This document shows positions 50,399 through 59,075 of a stretch of DNA of 64,000 nucleotides, piece after piece; within the stretch, counting starts at the first letter, position 1, and the number at the start of each line of letters is the position of its first letter. The stretch spans positions 372,001-436,000 of the forward strand of contig NZ_NXNI01000001.1 in the NCBI RefSeq assembly GCF_002494345.1. The letters are read 5' to 3'. The translations under genes and the position numbers were made by a program. The DNA is from Natrinema ejinorense. Its GTDB lineage: Archaea; Halobacteriota; Halobacteria; Halobacteriales; Natrialbaceae. The notes beneath the pieces are model-generated. The model saw only the letters and a list, made by a program, of their open reading frames with translations. It made no database searches and had not been told where the DNA came from.

Positions 50399-51565
50399 TT
50401 GATGGGTGGTAATATCGATCTAAGAAGAATGGCTTCTCTCAGACAACCTTCTATCTCAAGTTTACGGTTATTGAGTTCCTTTGTAATCGGATTCGGTACT
50501 CTCATTCTAATTGTCTCCCTTCTGCTGATCACGCTAAACCAGGTTTTCGCCGTCAATTGGCAGATTATTTTACTGTTTGTTGCTGCTTCCGCCATTCTTG
50601 TATTAGGAATACTCTGGTACGGAGGTATTTTCATATCTCCTTGGTCACTACGATTAAGAACGGTATACAGGAAATACAGACATTTTGGGGCTTTATCTCT
50701 ACTTAGTGTAATTAAATCCCGTAGACGTCGAAGTATGGAATTTATGAAAGGTATTTTATTGGTTATCACAGTGCTCATCGCAGGGATCTTCATCGGCTTC
50801 ATTCACTCATCTCTTTCAGAAGAGGTTCCATTCAATATCTCTGGTAGTGTACTCGGAACTACATGGCAGGTACACGCAGTTATCATCGGATTCAGCTTCG
50901 TTGCTCTAACTTTCGTCTGGGAAGAGATCTACGGCAACTCACTTAACAATGAACTCACAAGATTATTTGTAGAAGATATCGGTTCTATCTGGACAGTCAC
51001 CTTCGTCTTCGGCGCTAACCTAGTAATCGGAGCTATCGCCTTCACACACTCTTCAGTTGAAACCGCAGAGTTCCTACCAATCTACACTACTGCAGTACTA
51101 TTCACGGCATCAATATTGACTGTGGCAAAACGGTTCTTAGACGCATTGGATCTCTTGTTCTACACCGATTTAGATGGAAAAGTCAAGAACTTTGCAAAGG
51201 AAGATTTAGAGAAAGAGATCATAAGCACCTCTTCGACTCCAAACCAGGTTCTCGCGGAGTCTGTACCCGGATTTGATCAAGTCTCGATGCGTCTCCCCAA
51301 TTTCGGCTTAGAGAGGATCATTGTTTCCTCAAAAGATATCGATAAGAGAGGGACTGTGTCCGACATCAACTTGCGGAGGATGTACAAAATCTCAGAGATC
51401 GTTAATCAGGATGCCACGGCCAGTATCGATCAAAATCCAACTATAGATATGACACTGGCTGAAGATACCACTGTGATCTCTCTGGACGGCGATCTATCCA
51501 AAGAGCAACTTGAACAGATTGAAAGACAACTACGCCGGGGAATCCGGACACGAGGTGGGAACTGA
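50399..51565 (+). CDS. six-TM membrane protein of a two-gene cassette
   Basis: 388 residues (ATG 50402 also possible). TMs: FVIGFGTLILIVSLLLIT, IILLFVAASAILVLGILW, ILLVITVLIAGIFIGFI, AVIIGFSFVALTFVWEE, TVTFVFGANLVIGAIAF, LPIYTTAVLFTASILTV. A cytoplasmic C-terminal domain of about 140 residues follows. Its stop overlaps the next ATG by one base. AT-rich. Membrane sensor or pore coupled to the 656-aa partner is the inference; the topology recalls DUF2254-like proteins, but I am not sure. Confidence 0.6.
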   Translation: MMGGNIDLRRMASLRQPSISSLRLLSSFVIGFGTLILIVSLLLITLNQVFAVNWQIILLFVAASAILVLGILWYGGIFISPWSLRLRTVYRKYRHFGALSLLSVIKSRRRRSMEFMKGILLVITVLIAGIFIGFIHSSLSEEVPFNISGSVLGTTWQVHAVIIGFSFVALTFVWEEIYGNSLNNELTRLFVEDIGSIWTVTFVFGANLVIGAIAFTHSSVETAEFLPIYTTAVLFTASILTVAKRFLDALDLLFYTDLDGKVKNFAKEDLEKEIISTSSTPNQVLAESVPGFDQVSMRLPNFGLERIIVSSKDIDKRGTVSDINLRRMYKISEIVNQDATASIDQNPTIDMTLAEDTTVISLDGDLSKEQLEQIERQLRRGIRTRGGN

Positions 51566-53535
51566 TGCCGAACTATGAAGACTACCTCGAACACTTCTTC
51601 GAGAAAGCAGAGACCTCTATCCGAGAAGGAAAAGGTCAGGAACTCACCGATAACCTCTCTCACCTCGCAGAATTGATCCAAAAATTGATTGACAAGGAGA
51701 CGGTTTTAGAAGGACAATTCAGGGCGGACTATAGATTCTGCAAACGTCGATACATCCGACTATATAACAACATCCTTGACAATGGTGCTGATGAAGACCT
51801 GAGAGAAACCGTCATTAACTCAATCTCAGCCGAGGCCAATTACGCCCGGCAAGCAAACGATCGAGACGCCTTTGATCAACTGCTTAACGCTCTTACCAGT
51901 TGCTACGTAAGCTCATACCCTAAACCAGGGTTTGACGACGCAATCGAGCAGTTTTTTGAGAGATACAACACCCTCCAATATGGAATAGCGCAGAACTTCC
52001 AGGATGCCGACAATGTAGAACAATTAGCAAAGAGTAGAGAGATCATCGAAACTCTCCTTGAATACTACCGTGAGATTTGGCGGTACTCTGTTGAATACGA
52101 ATGTAAGGACTCAATCAAGAGGCTGCATAACAATCTGACCGACGTACGAGCCTTCGAAAGATTTCGATACTCACATACAGGCGTCCCCTCAGATGGAAAC
52201 GCTCAGGATATCCTGGCTGTAAAGCAAAAGCTCGCTAACACATTCCGGAAGTGTATTCAAATCCAGAAATTTGCTGCATATTCTTGGGCATATAAACTCT
52301 ACGCAGAAGACGTTTACTCCGACAAAAACTTCATTCAAACCCTATACCGGGATTACGCGGAGAAGAATTTCTCATCCATCAAATCCCTATCAGAGACCTA
52401 TTTCGAGATCGGATCCGTCTTAGACCAAGACCCTTACTGGGAAAACTGGGAGACCAGCAGACAGCTCCAAAATGCAGTCGGTCCTATTATGACTTCTATG
52501 GGAACCAATACATGGGTTCCAAAATTCTACCTAGCCTTCTCACTCTACCTATTTGATGAAAATACTCAGGACCGCTTTTCAAATTCTACACCCGAAGAAG
52601 TGCCTATTCCAGCCGGAAGACAATACCGTAGAGATCTCAATAGCCTCCACGACAAGGTGCAGGAATTTAAAGACGACTACCTGCTGGACTTTCTTTTAGA
52701 TAGCCATGTAGATCTCGATAAGCGGGTAGAGATCCTCTCTAAAACCTTTGATCAAGCACACTCACACGCAGAAAAGCAGGCAATAATGCGGGTACGTAAC
52801 CATCAAATTGAACCAGAGTATCTCGACTCTTGGGAAGAGCAAATAAACGATCAGTTCGATAGTTCCTCCCTGTTGAGACAGGGACTCAAAGAAGCCGGCT
52901 TACTTCGCGAGAAGCCTTTTCCTCCGAATATTGATGGAATTAGGGTGTCAGCAATCTATCCACCAAAACGGATGTTTGTACCAGAGGAAGGGGTGAGTAA
53001 ACCGATCACAACCACTTTTCGTGGAGTCTTCGATAGGTACAATGAATACGTTTTGAGGAGGCTGACCTTAGAAGAACATAACGTCGACAGTATTGATGAG
53101 TTGCTCAACGAAATAGAGGATCAAGTCCGAAAGCGAGATGCGTCAGTAATCCTCCTGCAAACGGGCGAACATCGGAGAAGGCTTTTAGATGACGACAGGT
53201 TCGCACACGACGGAGATATCTCCCATTCCCACCACTCATTTTTGGATATACCCATCCTCACTGAACCCACAGACACCTACACCGCACTCCTGCTCTTAGA
53301 GAATGAAAGCCGGGGTGTAGAGTTCGTAGACGGGGACGGGCAAGCACTGGACGTAAAAGCCGCCCCCGGAGAAGAAACAGCTGTACTCGATATGTCGAAC
53401 GAACCTCTAGAATCTATTCCATACAAGCAAGCGCCTCATGACTACGTAGAACTTGATATACGGCTTCGAGGATTCATACAGAGCAAGGAACTTGACGGGG
53501 TGCTTTTCCATCTAGATCCTGAAGCGCACGATTAG
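51565..53535 (+). CDS. 656-aa helical cytosolic protein of a two-gene cassette
   Basis: No TM. Residues 1-400 are almost entirely helical (EDYLEHFFEKAETSIREGKG, then YRFCKRRYIRLYNN). The C-terminal about 200 residues are mixed alpha/beta (GIRVSAIYPPKRMFVPEEGV, VLLQTGEHRR-like). No enzyme motif recognised. One-base overlap with the membrane protein implies coexpression. Both genes lie inside an insertion in the orc-downstream region of replicon B. Confidence 0.55.
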   Translation: MPNYEDYLEHFFEKAETSIREGKGQELTDNLSHLAELIQKLIDKETVLEGQFRADYRFCKRRYIRLYNNILDNGADEDLRETVINSISAEANYARQANDRDAFDQLLNALTSCYVSSYPKPGFDDAIEQFFERYNTLQYGIAQNFQDADNVEQLAKSREIIETLLEYYREIWRYSVEYECKDSIKRLHNNLTDVRAFERFRYSHTGVPSDGNAQDILAVKQKLANTFRKCIQIQKFAAYSWAYKLYAEDVYSDKNFIQTLYRDYAEKNFSSIKSLSETYFEIGSVLDQDPYWENWETSRQLQNAVGPIMTSMGTNTWVPKFYLAFSLYLFDENTQDRFSNSTPEEVPIPAGRQYRRDLNSLHDKVQEFKDDYLLDFLLDSHVDLDKRVEILSKTFDQAHSHAEKQAIMRVRNHQIEPEYLDSWEEQINDQFDSSSLLRQGLKEAGLLREKPFPPNIDGIRVSAIYPPKRMFVPEEGVSKPITTTFRGVFDRYNEYVLRRLTLEEHNVDSIDELLNEIEDQVRKRDASVILLQTGEHRRRLLDDDRFAHDGDISHSHHSFLDIPILTEPTDTYTALLLLENESRGVEFVDGDGQALDVKAAPGEETAVLDMSNEPLESIPYKQAPHDYVELDIRLRGFIQSKELDGVLFHLDPEAHD

Positions 53536-53608
53536 TGCTCATCAGATCTGTTGTACCCAGAAACGCCAGTCACACCTCAGAAATAATCACATACCAACGT
53601 GTGTACGC

Positions 53609-53667
53609 TGCGAAACCATTTTTGCCAGGAAGTTCCTCGCTCGCACGGTGGATTCCCCGGGCTATCT
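53609..53667. repeat. direct repeat, right copy, flanking the two-gene cassette
   Basis: TGCGAAACCATTTTTGCCAG then GAAGTTCCTCGCTCGCACGG. Same orientation as 50261-50322. Confidence 0.55.
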
Positions 53668-53853
53668 TATTAGCCCGCATCGAGTGATCCGGTTGCTTCA
53701 GTATGAACTCAGCCCTGTGCGAGATGCGCCCTCTATTCAGTACTGTTCGCCGGAAGTCATCTGAAATTGGCAGGTTCCTCAGTGGTCAATTCGCATCCCT
53801 CAGCGACCAACTGTTTTGTACAAGGACTTATTTGATGAGTAAGATTTCAATAG

Positions 53854-53953
53854 AACCGTTCGTTCCGTTCGCTTTCCGCTATCCACAGTAGAGCGTTTGT
53901 AGCGTCCGATATTATACGCAAGAGTCGATATTGGTGATTTTCCGTTCGTCTCC
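53854..53953. promoter_or_regulatory. CCGTTC-repeat region of replicon B
   Basis: Repeats of CCGTTCGTT/TTTCCGTTCG matching 9822-9913 of replicon A. Here they are about 3.8 kb from orc because of the insertion. Origin or promoter function inferred. Confidence 0.4.
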
Positions 53954-53991
53954 GCCCTTCACTTATCGCAAACTGTGACCTTCTCTCGCTC

Positions 53992-54264
53992 ATGTCCATT
54001 CGACAACTCGACTCGAATGCAGATGAGCCCCGGTTGCAGACCGATCTCGAGGATGGGCGGACCGTCGATGTCGAGATTACGGGCTCGCCGAGCAACAAGA
54101 AGCGGATCGACGTGTGCGTCGAAGGTGGCCCGCGCTGGGTCTTTGCCGTGGAGGATCGAACTGCCGGCCTGATCGAACTCCACGGCGAAGGGTACACCGA
54201 CGAGATCCCGACCTGGCTCGAGCCGATGCTGCAGCGGATCGGACTGGAGGGGATCGAGGCGTGA
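53992..54264 (+). CDS. conserved partner gene of orc (replicon B)
   Basis: 90 residues, paralogue of 9958-10239: shared RTVDVEITGSPSNKKRIDV core, WVFAVEDRTAGLI and the C-terminal PTWLEPMLQRIGLEGIE helix. Its leaderless-type promoter (CACTTATC) is retained. Confidence 0.7.
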   Translation: MSIRQLDSNADEPRLQTDLEDGRTVDVEITGSPSNKKRIDVCVEGGPRWVFAVEDRTAGLIELHGEGYTDEIPTWLEPMLQRIGLEGIEA

Positions 54265-54278
54265 GCGTTGCGTCTTCG

Positions 54279-54473
54279 TCATTCGGGGTAGGTCTCCCGG
54301 TCGATCTGCCGCTGCAGCTCGCAGAGGCGGAGTCCGTGCGTGGAGATGATCTCGGACGCGAGGTCGTTCGCCCTGTTCGCTCTGGCGGGGTCGGTGTCCT
54401 CGAGTCGGTAGGACTCGCGAAGCAGTGCGTCAGCGATCAACAGGTCGTCCTGCGGATGATCTGTCGAGAGCAC
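54279..54473 (-). CDS. small helical protein
   Basis: 64 residues from GTG 54473; an ATG at 54575 would overlap the next gene by 35 bp. Helical, acidic (LIADALLRESYRLEDTDPAR). It occupies the position held by hicBA in replicon A. Confidence 0.5.
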   Translation of the reverse strand: MLSTDHPQDDLLIADALLRESYRLEDTDPARANRANDLASEIISTHGLRLCELQRQIDRETYPE

Positions 54474-54540
54474 ACCGCTGTTGGCCGCGGCTTCCGGTTT
54501 AAATTCTCGGAGGGATCTACGACGGGTACGGTAAGCGTGG

Positions 54541-54816
54541 CTATTCTTCGAGGTGGTCGGGTGATATTTCCCCACGGAGATAGTCCCGACCTCGGTTCGT
54601 CAGTTGGTGGATCGAGCGATCTTCATCGTAATACTCGACGAGACCGTGATCACGGAGTTCCATCAGATGGCTACGAACGGTACTCCTTGACCAGTCTGTA
54701 TTCTCCGCTATCAAACCGGGCGTTAGCACCAATTCACGATCAGCGCCCTCGTTTTCTAACAACTCCAGGATGTCTCTATCAGCAGGAGTCATCCATTCTG
54801 CTAACTTCGGGCGCAT
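54541..54816 (-). CDS. winged-helix repressor (PhiH1-like), replicon B
   Basis: 91 residues from ATG 54816 (MRPKLAEWMTPADRDILELL). Winged helix with WSRSTVRSHLMELRDHGLVE and wing YDEDRSIHQLTNRGRDYLRG. Divergent from the 55050 operon, as in replicon A. Candidate operator at 54900-54930. Confidence 0.75.
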   Translation of the reverse strand: MRPKLAEWMTPADRDILELLENEGADRELVLTPGLIAENTDWSRSTVRSHLMELRDHGLVEYYDEDRSIHQLTNRGRDYLRGEISPDHLEE

Positions 54817-54899
54817 TACCCCGCCCAAGGGACGATTCTGTTTTTACTATTTTCATACCCATCTGTATTAGCACAGTACTCGGCCAAATAGGAACAGAA

Positions 54900-54930
54900 T
54901 TGTGCATAACAGTTAAGTATCAATGCACAA
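54900..54930. promoter_or_regulatory. operator-like inverted repeat TTGTGCAT...ATGCACAA
   Basis: Perfect 8-bp inverted repeat with a 15-bp spacer containing AAGTAT, followed by a third half-site TTGTGC (about 54933-54938). Located in the divergent region just before the structured leader. Confidence 0.55.
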
Positions 54931-54941
54931 GATTGTGCTTC

Positions 54942-55031
54942 ACGAGAGTTTCACGTGGACCCGACTGTCCGTTGGGTCCGTACGAAAATTGCGGGCCGGT
55001 GCTGGTGACACCGGGTCCGCGCGGCTCTCGT
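54942..55031 (+). ncRNA. conserved three-stem leader RNA, copy B
   Basis: 83 of 90 positions match 11211-11300. P1 pairs ACGAGAG (54942-54948) with CTCTCGT (55025-55031), P2 GGACCC (54957-54962) with GGGTCC (54974-54979), P3 GCGG/CCGC and CCGGTG/CACCGG. Differences fall in the linker, the P3 loop and one compensating P1 pair. ATG 55050 follows 18 nt after P1, as in copy A. Confidence 0.6.
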
Positions 55032-55049
55032 AGTTACAGTACGAAAGCC

Positions 55050-55469
55050 ATGTCCGACAACGAAACGCGGGGTATTGAAAGCCCCGACACGACAGCACTG
55101 ACTTCGAAACCGATCAGCAACCCGACCGAAGGGTTTGACGTTCGCTTCGATCCGACGTACGGCGCGCCGCGGAAAATCGCGTTCGAACCGGCTGGATGCG
55201 GCGATTGGTTGCGCATCGACTACGAGTGGACCGGCTGCACCTGGCGCGAGCGCGGCTTCGAGCGTTGTGATCGCGTCGGCTTCGAGGTCGCCGACCAGAT
55301 CCCGCCGACGGTCACCCGCGTCGTCCTCGCGGAACTGTTCTCGACGGCGCTGTCCGGATCCGGTGTCTCCGATCTGGACGTGTTGAACGCGCTCGCACGC
55401 GAGGCGTTCGACGACGAGACCGTCGCCGAGGCGAAGCATCGTGTCCGCCGGAACCGAGGTGAGGCCTGA
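55050..55469 (+). CDS. unknown protein behind the structured leader
   Basis: 139 residues from ATG 55050. RGIESPDTT at the N-terminus is shared with the PadR-like gene at 11319; the rest is unrelated (FDVRFDPTYGAPRKIAFEPA, then ADQIPPTVTRVVLAELFSTA). No domain recognised. Abuts the next gene by one base. Confidence 0.6.
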   Translation: MSDNETRGIESPDTTALTSKPISNPTEGFDVRFDPTYGAPRKIAFEPAGCGDWLRIDYEWTGCTWRERGFERCDRVGFEVADQIPPTVTRVVLAELFSTALSGSGVSDLDVLNALAREAFDDETVAEAKHRVRRNRGEA

Positions 55470-56395
55470 TGCCGTGTTCGTACTGCGGCGTCGGTGGCCA
55501 CGAGATCGATATCTGTCCCGAGCGCCTCGAGGACAAGTTCGGAAACTCAGCTGAGGATGACGAGGGGAACGATCGCGAGATGCTGTGCGATGGCGACGGC
55601 AGAGAACTGGTCATCCTCGGCTGTCCAGAGTGTACCTACGAGACGGTCACCAGCCCACACGTCCAGTCGATCACGAACTGTCCCGACTGTCACGTCGGCC
55701 TCGAGATCGACCGCGAGCGCATTCCCCACGAGTGTCCCGAAACGCCGGACGTGAATCACGTGATCGTCCGCAATGGGCGGCGGTGTCCGTTCTGTAAGAG
55801 CGAGCAGCGGCCGGTCGCGGCCGACGGTGGGACGGACTCGAGTGGTACTGTCCTTTGCTGGGATCACGAGGACTGTCCACGCGACGAGTGTGACGGCGAA
55901 CTCCAGCAGCAAGATCAGTATAACGTGATGTGCCTAACTTGTGAGAGGGTCTGGGGTCATTTGAAAGACGACCTCCATCACGCTCTCGTCGATGAGAACG
56001 CTGAGATCGTCACCAGAAAACCACAGCCGGACGATGATCACGAAGATGTCTGCTGTGATGGCGGCATAGTCTGGGGAGACCTCTCCGGGTTCCAGCGCGA
56101 CTGCCTCGAGGAGATCCAGCGGCTCGATCGCGACGGCGAGACCTCCTACGGGCTCGCAATCAAGCACCGACTCGAGACACAGTACGACGAGGTGACCCAC
56201 GGGCGACTCTATTCGAACCTGGACGACCTCGCAGATCGTGGCCTTGTCGAGAAGTCCGAACTCGATCGGCGAACGAACGAGTACACGTTGACCGACGAAG
56301 GACGCGCACTGTTGATCCAGCGTGTCGAACGGCTCGCGGATGCGTGTGAAATGGCGGTCGCGACCGCTGACGGAAGGGAGGTCGGTCGCGAATGA
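55469..56395 (+). CDS. multi-zinc-finger PadR-like regulator
   Basis: 308 residues. The N-terminal half has several Cys pairs: CSYCGVGGHEIDIC, CPECTYE ... CPDCH, CPFCKSE and CLTCERVW. The C-terminal about 100 residues are PadR-like (GFQRDCLEEIQRLDRDGETS, GRLYSNLDDLADRGLVEKSE), nearly the same as in 11319-11747. Replicon A thus carries a PadR form without the zinc fingers. Overlaps the next ORF by 4 bp. Confidence 0.7.
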   Translation: MPCSYCGVGGHEIDICPERLEDKFGNSAEDDEGNDREMLCDGDGRELVILGCPECTYETVTSPHVQSITNCPDCHVGLEIDRERIPHECPETPDVNHVIVRNGRRCPFCKSEQRPVAADGGTDSSGTVLCWDHEDCPRDECDGELQQQDQYNVMCLTCERVWGHLKDDLHHALVDENAEIVTRKPQPDDDHEDVCCDGGIVWGDLSGFQRDCLEEIQRLDRDGETSYGLAIKHRLETQYDEVTHGRLYSNLDDLADRGLVEKSELDRRTNEYTLTDEGRALLIQRVERLADACEMAVATADGREVGRE

Positions 56396-56481
56396 ACTGG
56401 ATCAGCGAGCCCGAGACGGTCTGGTGTCCTGAGTGCCAGCGCCGGCGGATCTCCTGTGCCCATCTCGGCGGTGATCAGTGA
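56392..56481 (+). CDS. 29-aa zinc microprotein
   Basis: ATG 56392 overlaps the previous stop (ATGA) and its TGA shares a base with the next ATG. CPEC plus CAHLGGD gives a C-x2-C/C-x-H set in 29 residues. Tight coupling supports translation. Confidence 0.5.
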   Translation: MNWISEPETVWCPECQRRRISCAHLGGDQ

Positions 56482-57053
56482 TGATCCCTGACTGGCCGGC
56501 AGCGACCAAGCGGACGCCGCCAAGCGAACGCAAGTCGAAGAGTCGGTTCAGTGCGACCCTCGGCTCGACGACGAAAGAGCTCGCCCAGGAGATGGATCGA
56601 CTCGATCCCGACGACTGGCGGGCGGCGATCGGAAACCAGCATACGAAGTCGAGCGGCCTCCCGCGCCACAACGCGAATCCGGACGATCCGGGGTTTGTTC
56701 TCCGGTGGTCGAAGGACGGCGAACAATTCGCTGTGGCCTGTGACGATTACGAACAGCTTCGCGACAACGTTCGGGAAGTCCTCAAGTGGGTCCACGAAAC
56801 GCGGCTTCGGTCGGATCGTCCGGTCAAAACAGCGGATGCGGAGTTCGCTGCCGCTCGTCTTCCGAGCGCGGACGGCGCGGTCGTGGCAGAAGAACCACCG
56901 CACGAGGTTCTCGACATCGCACCTGACGCTGACGACGATGTCGTCGAAGCCGCGGCTCGAGCGAAGAAGAAAGAGTATCATCCCGACTCGGGTGGCAGCA
57001 CTGAGCAGTTTCAACGCGTCGTCGAAGCAGAAGAGGCGATGCTCGATGAGTAG
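56481..57053 (+). CDS. J-domain (DnaJ-like) protein
   Basis: 190 residues from ATG 56481. The C-terminal about 55 residues form a J domain: HEVLDIAPDADDDVVEAAAR, then KKKEYHPDSGG with the HPD motif that stimulates DnaK. The N-terminal part includes a segment binding-like WSKDGEQFAVACDDY, unknown. Element-borne J proteins may recruit host DnaK to replication initiators; that role is inferred. No equivalent in replicon A. Confidence 0.75.
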   Translation: MIPDWPAATKRTPPSERKSKSRFSATLGSTTKELAQEMDRLDPDDWRAAIGNQHTKSSGLPRHNANPDDPGFVLRWSKDGEQFAVACDDYEQLRDNVREVLKWVHETRLRSDRPVKTADAEFAAARLPSADGAVVAEEPPHEVLDIAPDADDDVVEAAARAKKKEYHPDSGGSTEQFQRVVEAEEAMLDE

Positions 57054-57255
57054 CCACGCTTCGCTCGGTCAGAGAACGGCGAACCCGGTCGTCCGGACAT
57101 CCCGCGAGTTCGTCTGTGACACCTGCAAGTCGCGGTGCACTCGCGGGAATAGCGGTGTCGAATATGGGCATAAGATCGGCTGTCCCGAGCGGCCCGATCA
57201 CCTCCCCAAGAGTGGCTCGGGAAAAACGTACTACGACAGTGATTCCGATGAATGA
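57046..57255 (+). CDS. zinc-finger small protein
   Basis: 69 residues from ATG 57046, overlapping its neighbours by 8 bp each. CDTCKSRCTRG ... HKIGC gives a CxxC-x3-C/C-type zinc site. Confidence 0.55.
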   Translation: MSSHASLGQRTANPVVRTSREFVCDTCKSRCTRGNSGVEYGHKIGCPERPDHLPKSGSGKTYYDSDSDE

Positions 57256-57541
57256 CGATACCTTCGCGCTCGAGCGACAGGCAGAGGCCCTCGAGGCGAT
57301 CGCTACGGAGCTTCGCTACCAGAATGCTGTGTTCTGTGAACTGCTTGAGTCGATGGATGATCTCGCCGCGCGGGTGGATGATCACCACCACGCGGAGCAC
57401 GAGCCACGCAATCGGTCCGGCCGCGCACTCCAGAGGGATATTCAGGACCGGCTGTTCGAACGCGATCGCGTCGACGACGAGCATCCCCAGTTCCGGTGGG
57501 GCAGTCCCGAAAACTGGCAGGATGGTGATCGCGATGAGTGA
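57248..57541 (+). CDS. small coiled-coil protein (replicon B)
   Basis: 97 residues from ATG 57248. Paralogue of 11737-12075: LERQAEALEAIATELRYQNA coiled coil and the RWGSPENWQDGDRDE tail. Confidence 0.65.
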   Translation: MNDDTFALERQAEALEAIATELRYQNAVFCELLESMDDLAARVDDHHHAEHEPRNRSGRALQRDIQDRLFERDRVDDEHPQFRWGSPENWQDGDRDE

Positions 57542-57668
57542 CCGTTGCTCGATCGCTCGCGAGCACGTCCTGGGCGCGACGGTGTGGGCCTACGGCGGCG
57601 GCGCGGTGAACGTCCGGCCTTGGACGACGCGAGACCACTTCTCGCGGTTCTGGAGGATTGTCCAATGA
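57534..57668 (+). CDS. 44-aa microprotein before the integrase
   Basis: ATG 57534 overlaps the coiled-coil gene end, and its TGA overlaps the integrase ATG (ATGA at 57665). Begins MSDRCSIAREHVLGATVWAY. Coupled translation is likely; replicon A has no copy. Confidence 0.5.
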   Translation: MSDRCSIAREHVLGATVWAYGGGAVNVRPWTTRDHFSRFWRIVQ

Positions 57669-58849
57669 GTGATGACGATCGCATCGACGATCTCGTCGAC
57701 GAGATCGGGCGGCTGTCCGACCAGATCGATGACGAGGAAGATCTCGAGCCGACCGATCCTCGAGAGGCGTTCGACCTTTGGATGCAGCAACTCGATCGCG
57801 CCGACTCGACGTTGCAGACCTACGAGTACCGACTCGAGTCGTTCCTCGAGTTCTGCGACGAGAACGTGACGACGCTCGACGAACTCTCCTCGAGAATGAT
57901 CAAGGAATTCGAAGCCGAGCGCCGCGCGGAAGGACTCCAAAAGCAGACGATCAACAACCAGTTTGGGACGCTCAAGCAGTTCTTGAATTACTGTGAAGAT
58001 ATTGAGGCGGTCAGCGAGGACGTCGTCGTGGCGTTGGACGTTCCGGATTTGACGAAAGAGGATCGCGTCAACACGGAGAAGCTGGTCGCCGAGCGTGCCC
58101 AGACGATCCTCGAGAAGATGGGGCGGTTCCAGTACGCCTCGCGCGAGCACGTGTTGTTCCTCCTGCTTTGGCGGACCACCGCGCGGATTGGGACGATCTA
58201 CGCGCTCGACCTCGAGGATGTCTACCTGGACGACGATGATCGTGATCGCTTGCGCGTGTACCTAAGGGAAGGTGGATTCTCAGCTGATGTCGTTGACGAG
58301 ATTCTCGAGGGAGCAGCGCTCCCGTTCATCTTCCCTCGGAATCGGCCCGAGACGGGAACACGACTGAAGAACGGCGATCTCGGTGAGCGAGTGGTCAACG
58401 TCGCTGACTGGGTGGGCGAAACGATCCAGGACTACATCGATGTCAACCGCCCTGACCGGACCGACGAGCATGGTCGGAAGCCGCTGCTGACATCGCGAAA
58501 GGGCGATGGTCGGCTCTCGAAGTCCTCGATGCGGAACTGGATCTACATCTACACGCAGCCCTGTGAGTTCGGCGGTGAGTGTCCGCATGATAGGGACCCA
58601 GAGACGTGCGAGGCTCGCGAGCACGGTCACGGTTCGAAGTGTCCGAGTTCGAGAAGTCCCCACAAGCTCCGGACCGGGTCGATCACATGGCACCGCGACC
58701 AGGGCTGGCCGATCTCCGATCTCTCGGACAAGGCCAACGCTGGCGAGGAACTTATCAGAAGCGTCTACGACCAGCCCGAGAAGTTGGTCCGCGGTGCTGG
58801 GAGACGGAAGCATCTCGAAAAACTCGACAACGGAAGGGGTTCAGAATGA
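57665..58849 (+). CDS. tyrosine recombinase/integrase (replicon B)
   Basis: 394 residues from ATG 57665. Paralogue of 12068-13156: core-binding domain (TYEYRLESFLEFCDENVTTL), catalytic Arg in RTTARIGT, HKLRTG (HxxR), Tyr in RSVYDQPE, with the Cys-rich insertion CEFGGECPHDRDPETC. Confidence 0.88.
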   Translation: MSDDDRIDDLVDEIGRLSDQIDDEEDLEPTDPREAFDLWMQQLDRADSTLQTYEYRLESFLEFCDENVTTLDELSSRMIKEFEAERRAEGLQKQTINNQFGTLKQFLNYCEDIEAVSEDVVVALDVPDLTKEDRVNTEKLVAERAQTILEKMGRFQYASREHVLFLLLWRTTARIGTIYALDLEDVYLDDDDRDRLRVYLREGGFSADVVDEILEGAALPFIFPRNRPETGTRLKNGDLGERVVNVADWVGETIQDYIDVNRPDRTDEHGRKPLLTSRKGDGRLSKSSMRNWIYIYTQPCEFGGECPHDRDPETCEAREHGHGSKCPSSRSPHKLRTGSITWHRDQGWPISDLSDKANAGEELIRSVYDQPEKLVRGAGRRKHLEKLDNGRGSE

Positions 58850-59075
58850 TAATCAAACAGATAAGAAATCAATCGAACGCAACGCAGTACAGCACAATGT
58901 GTATGGTCGGCTTGCCGAGAGAACCTCGGCGGTCCCACTCGAAATTATCTACGTGTTCAACTCCTAGCGGCTCGTACCCTCGAGACGGCCGAAAATCCAA
59001 TTCTCGGTTTCGTATATTACGACGTAGTCGACAGACCGCATGGTGGTGGTTGGCGTGGCGGTCGTGCCCTGGCCG
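58850..59075. other. post-integrase region without a gene
   Basis: Holds a frame-disrupted relative of the 27-aa ORF of replicon A (CCTCGGCGGTCCCA at about 58927-58940). No intact coding sequence seen. Confidence 0.45.

Larger units (their letters stand above)
53536..53991. other. cassette right end and orc-downstream region
   Basis: No convincing gene. Holds the right direct repeat (53609-53667), then CCGTTCGTTCCGTTCGCTTTCC (53854-53875) and TTTTCCGTTCGTCTCC at 53938-53953, the same units that follow orc in replicon A, and CACTTATC about 30 bp before the next ATG. Confidence 0.5.
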
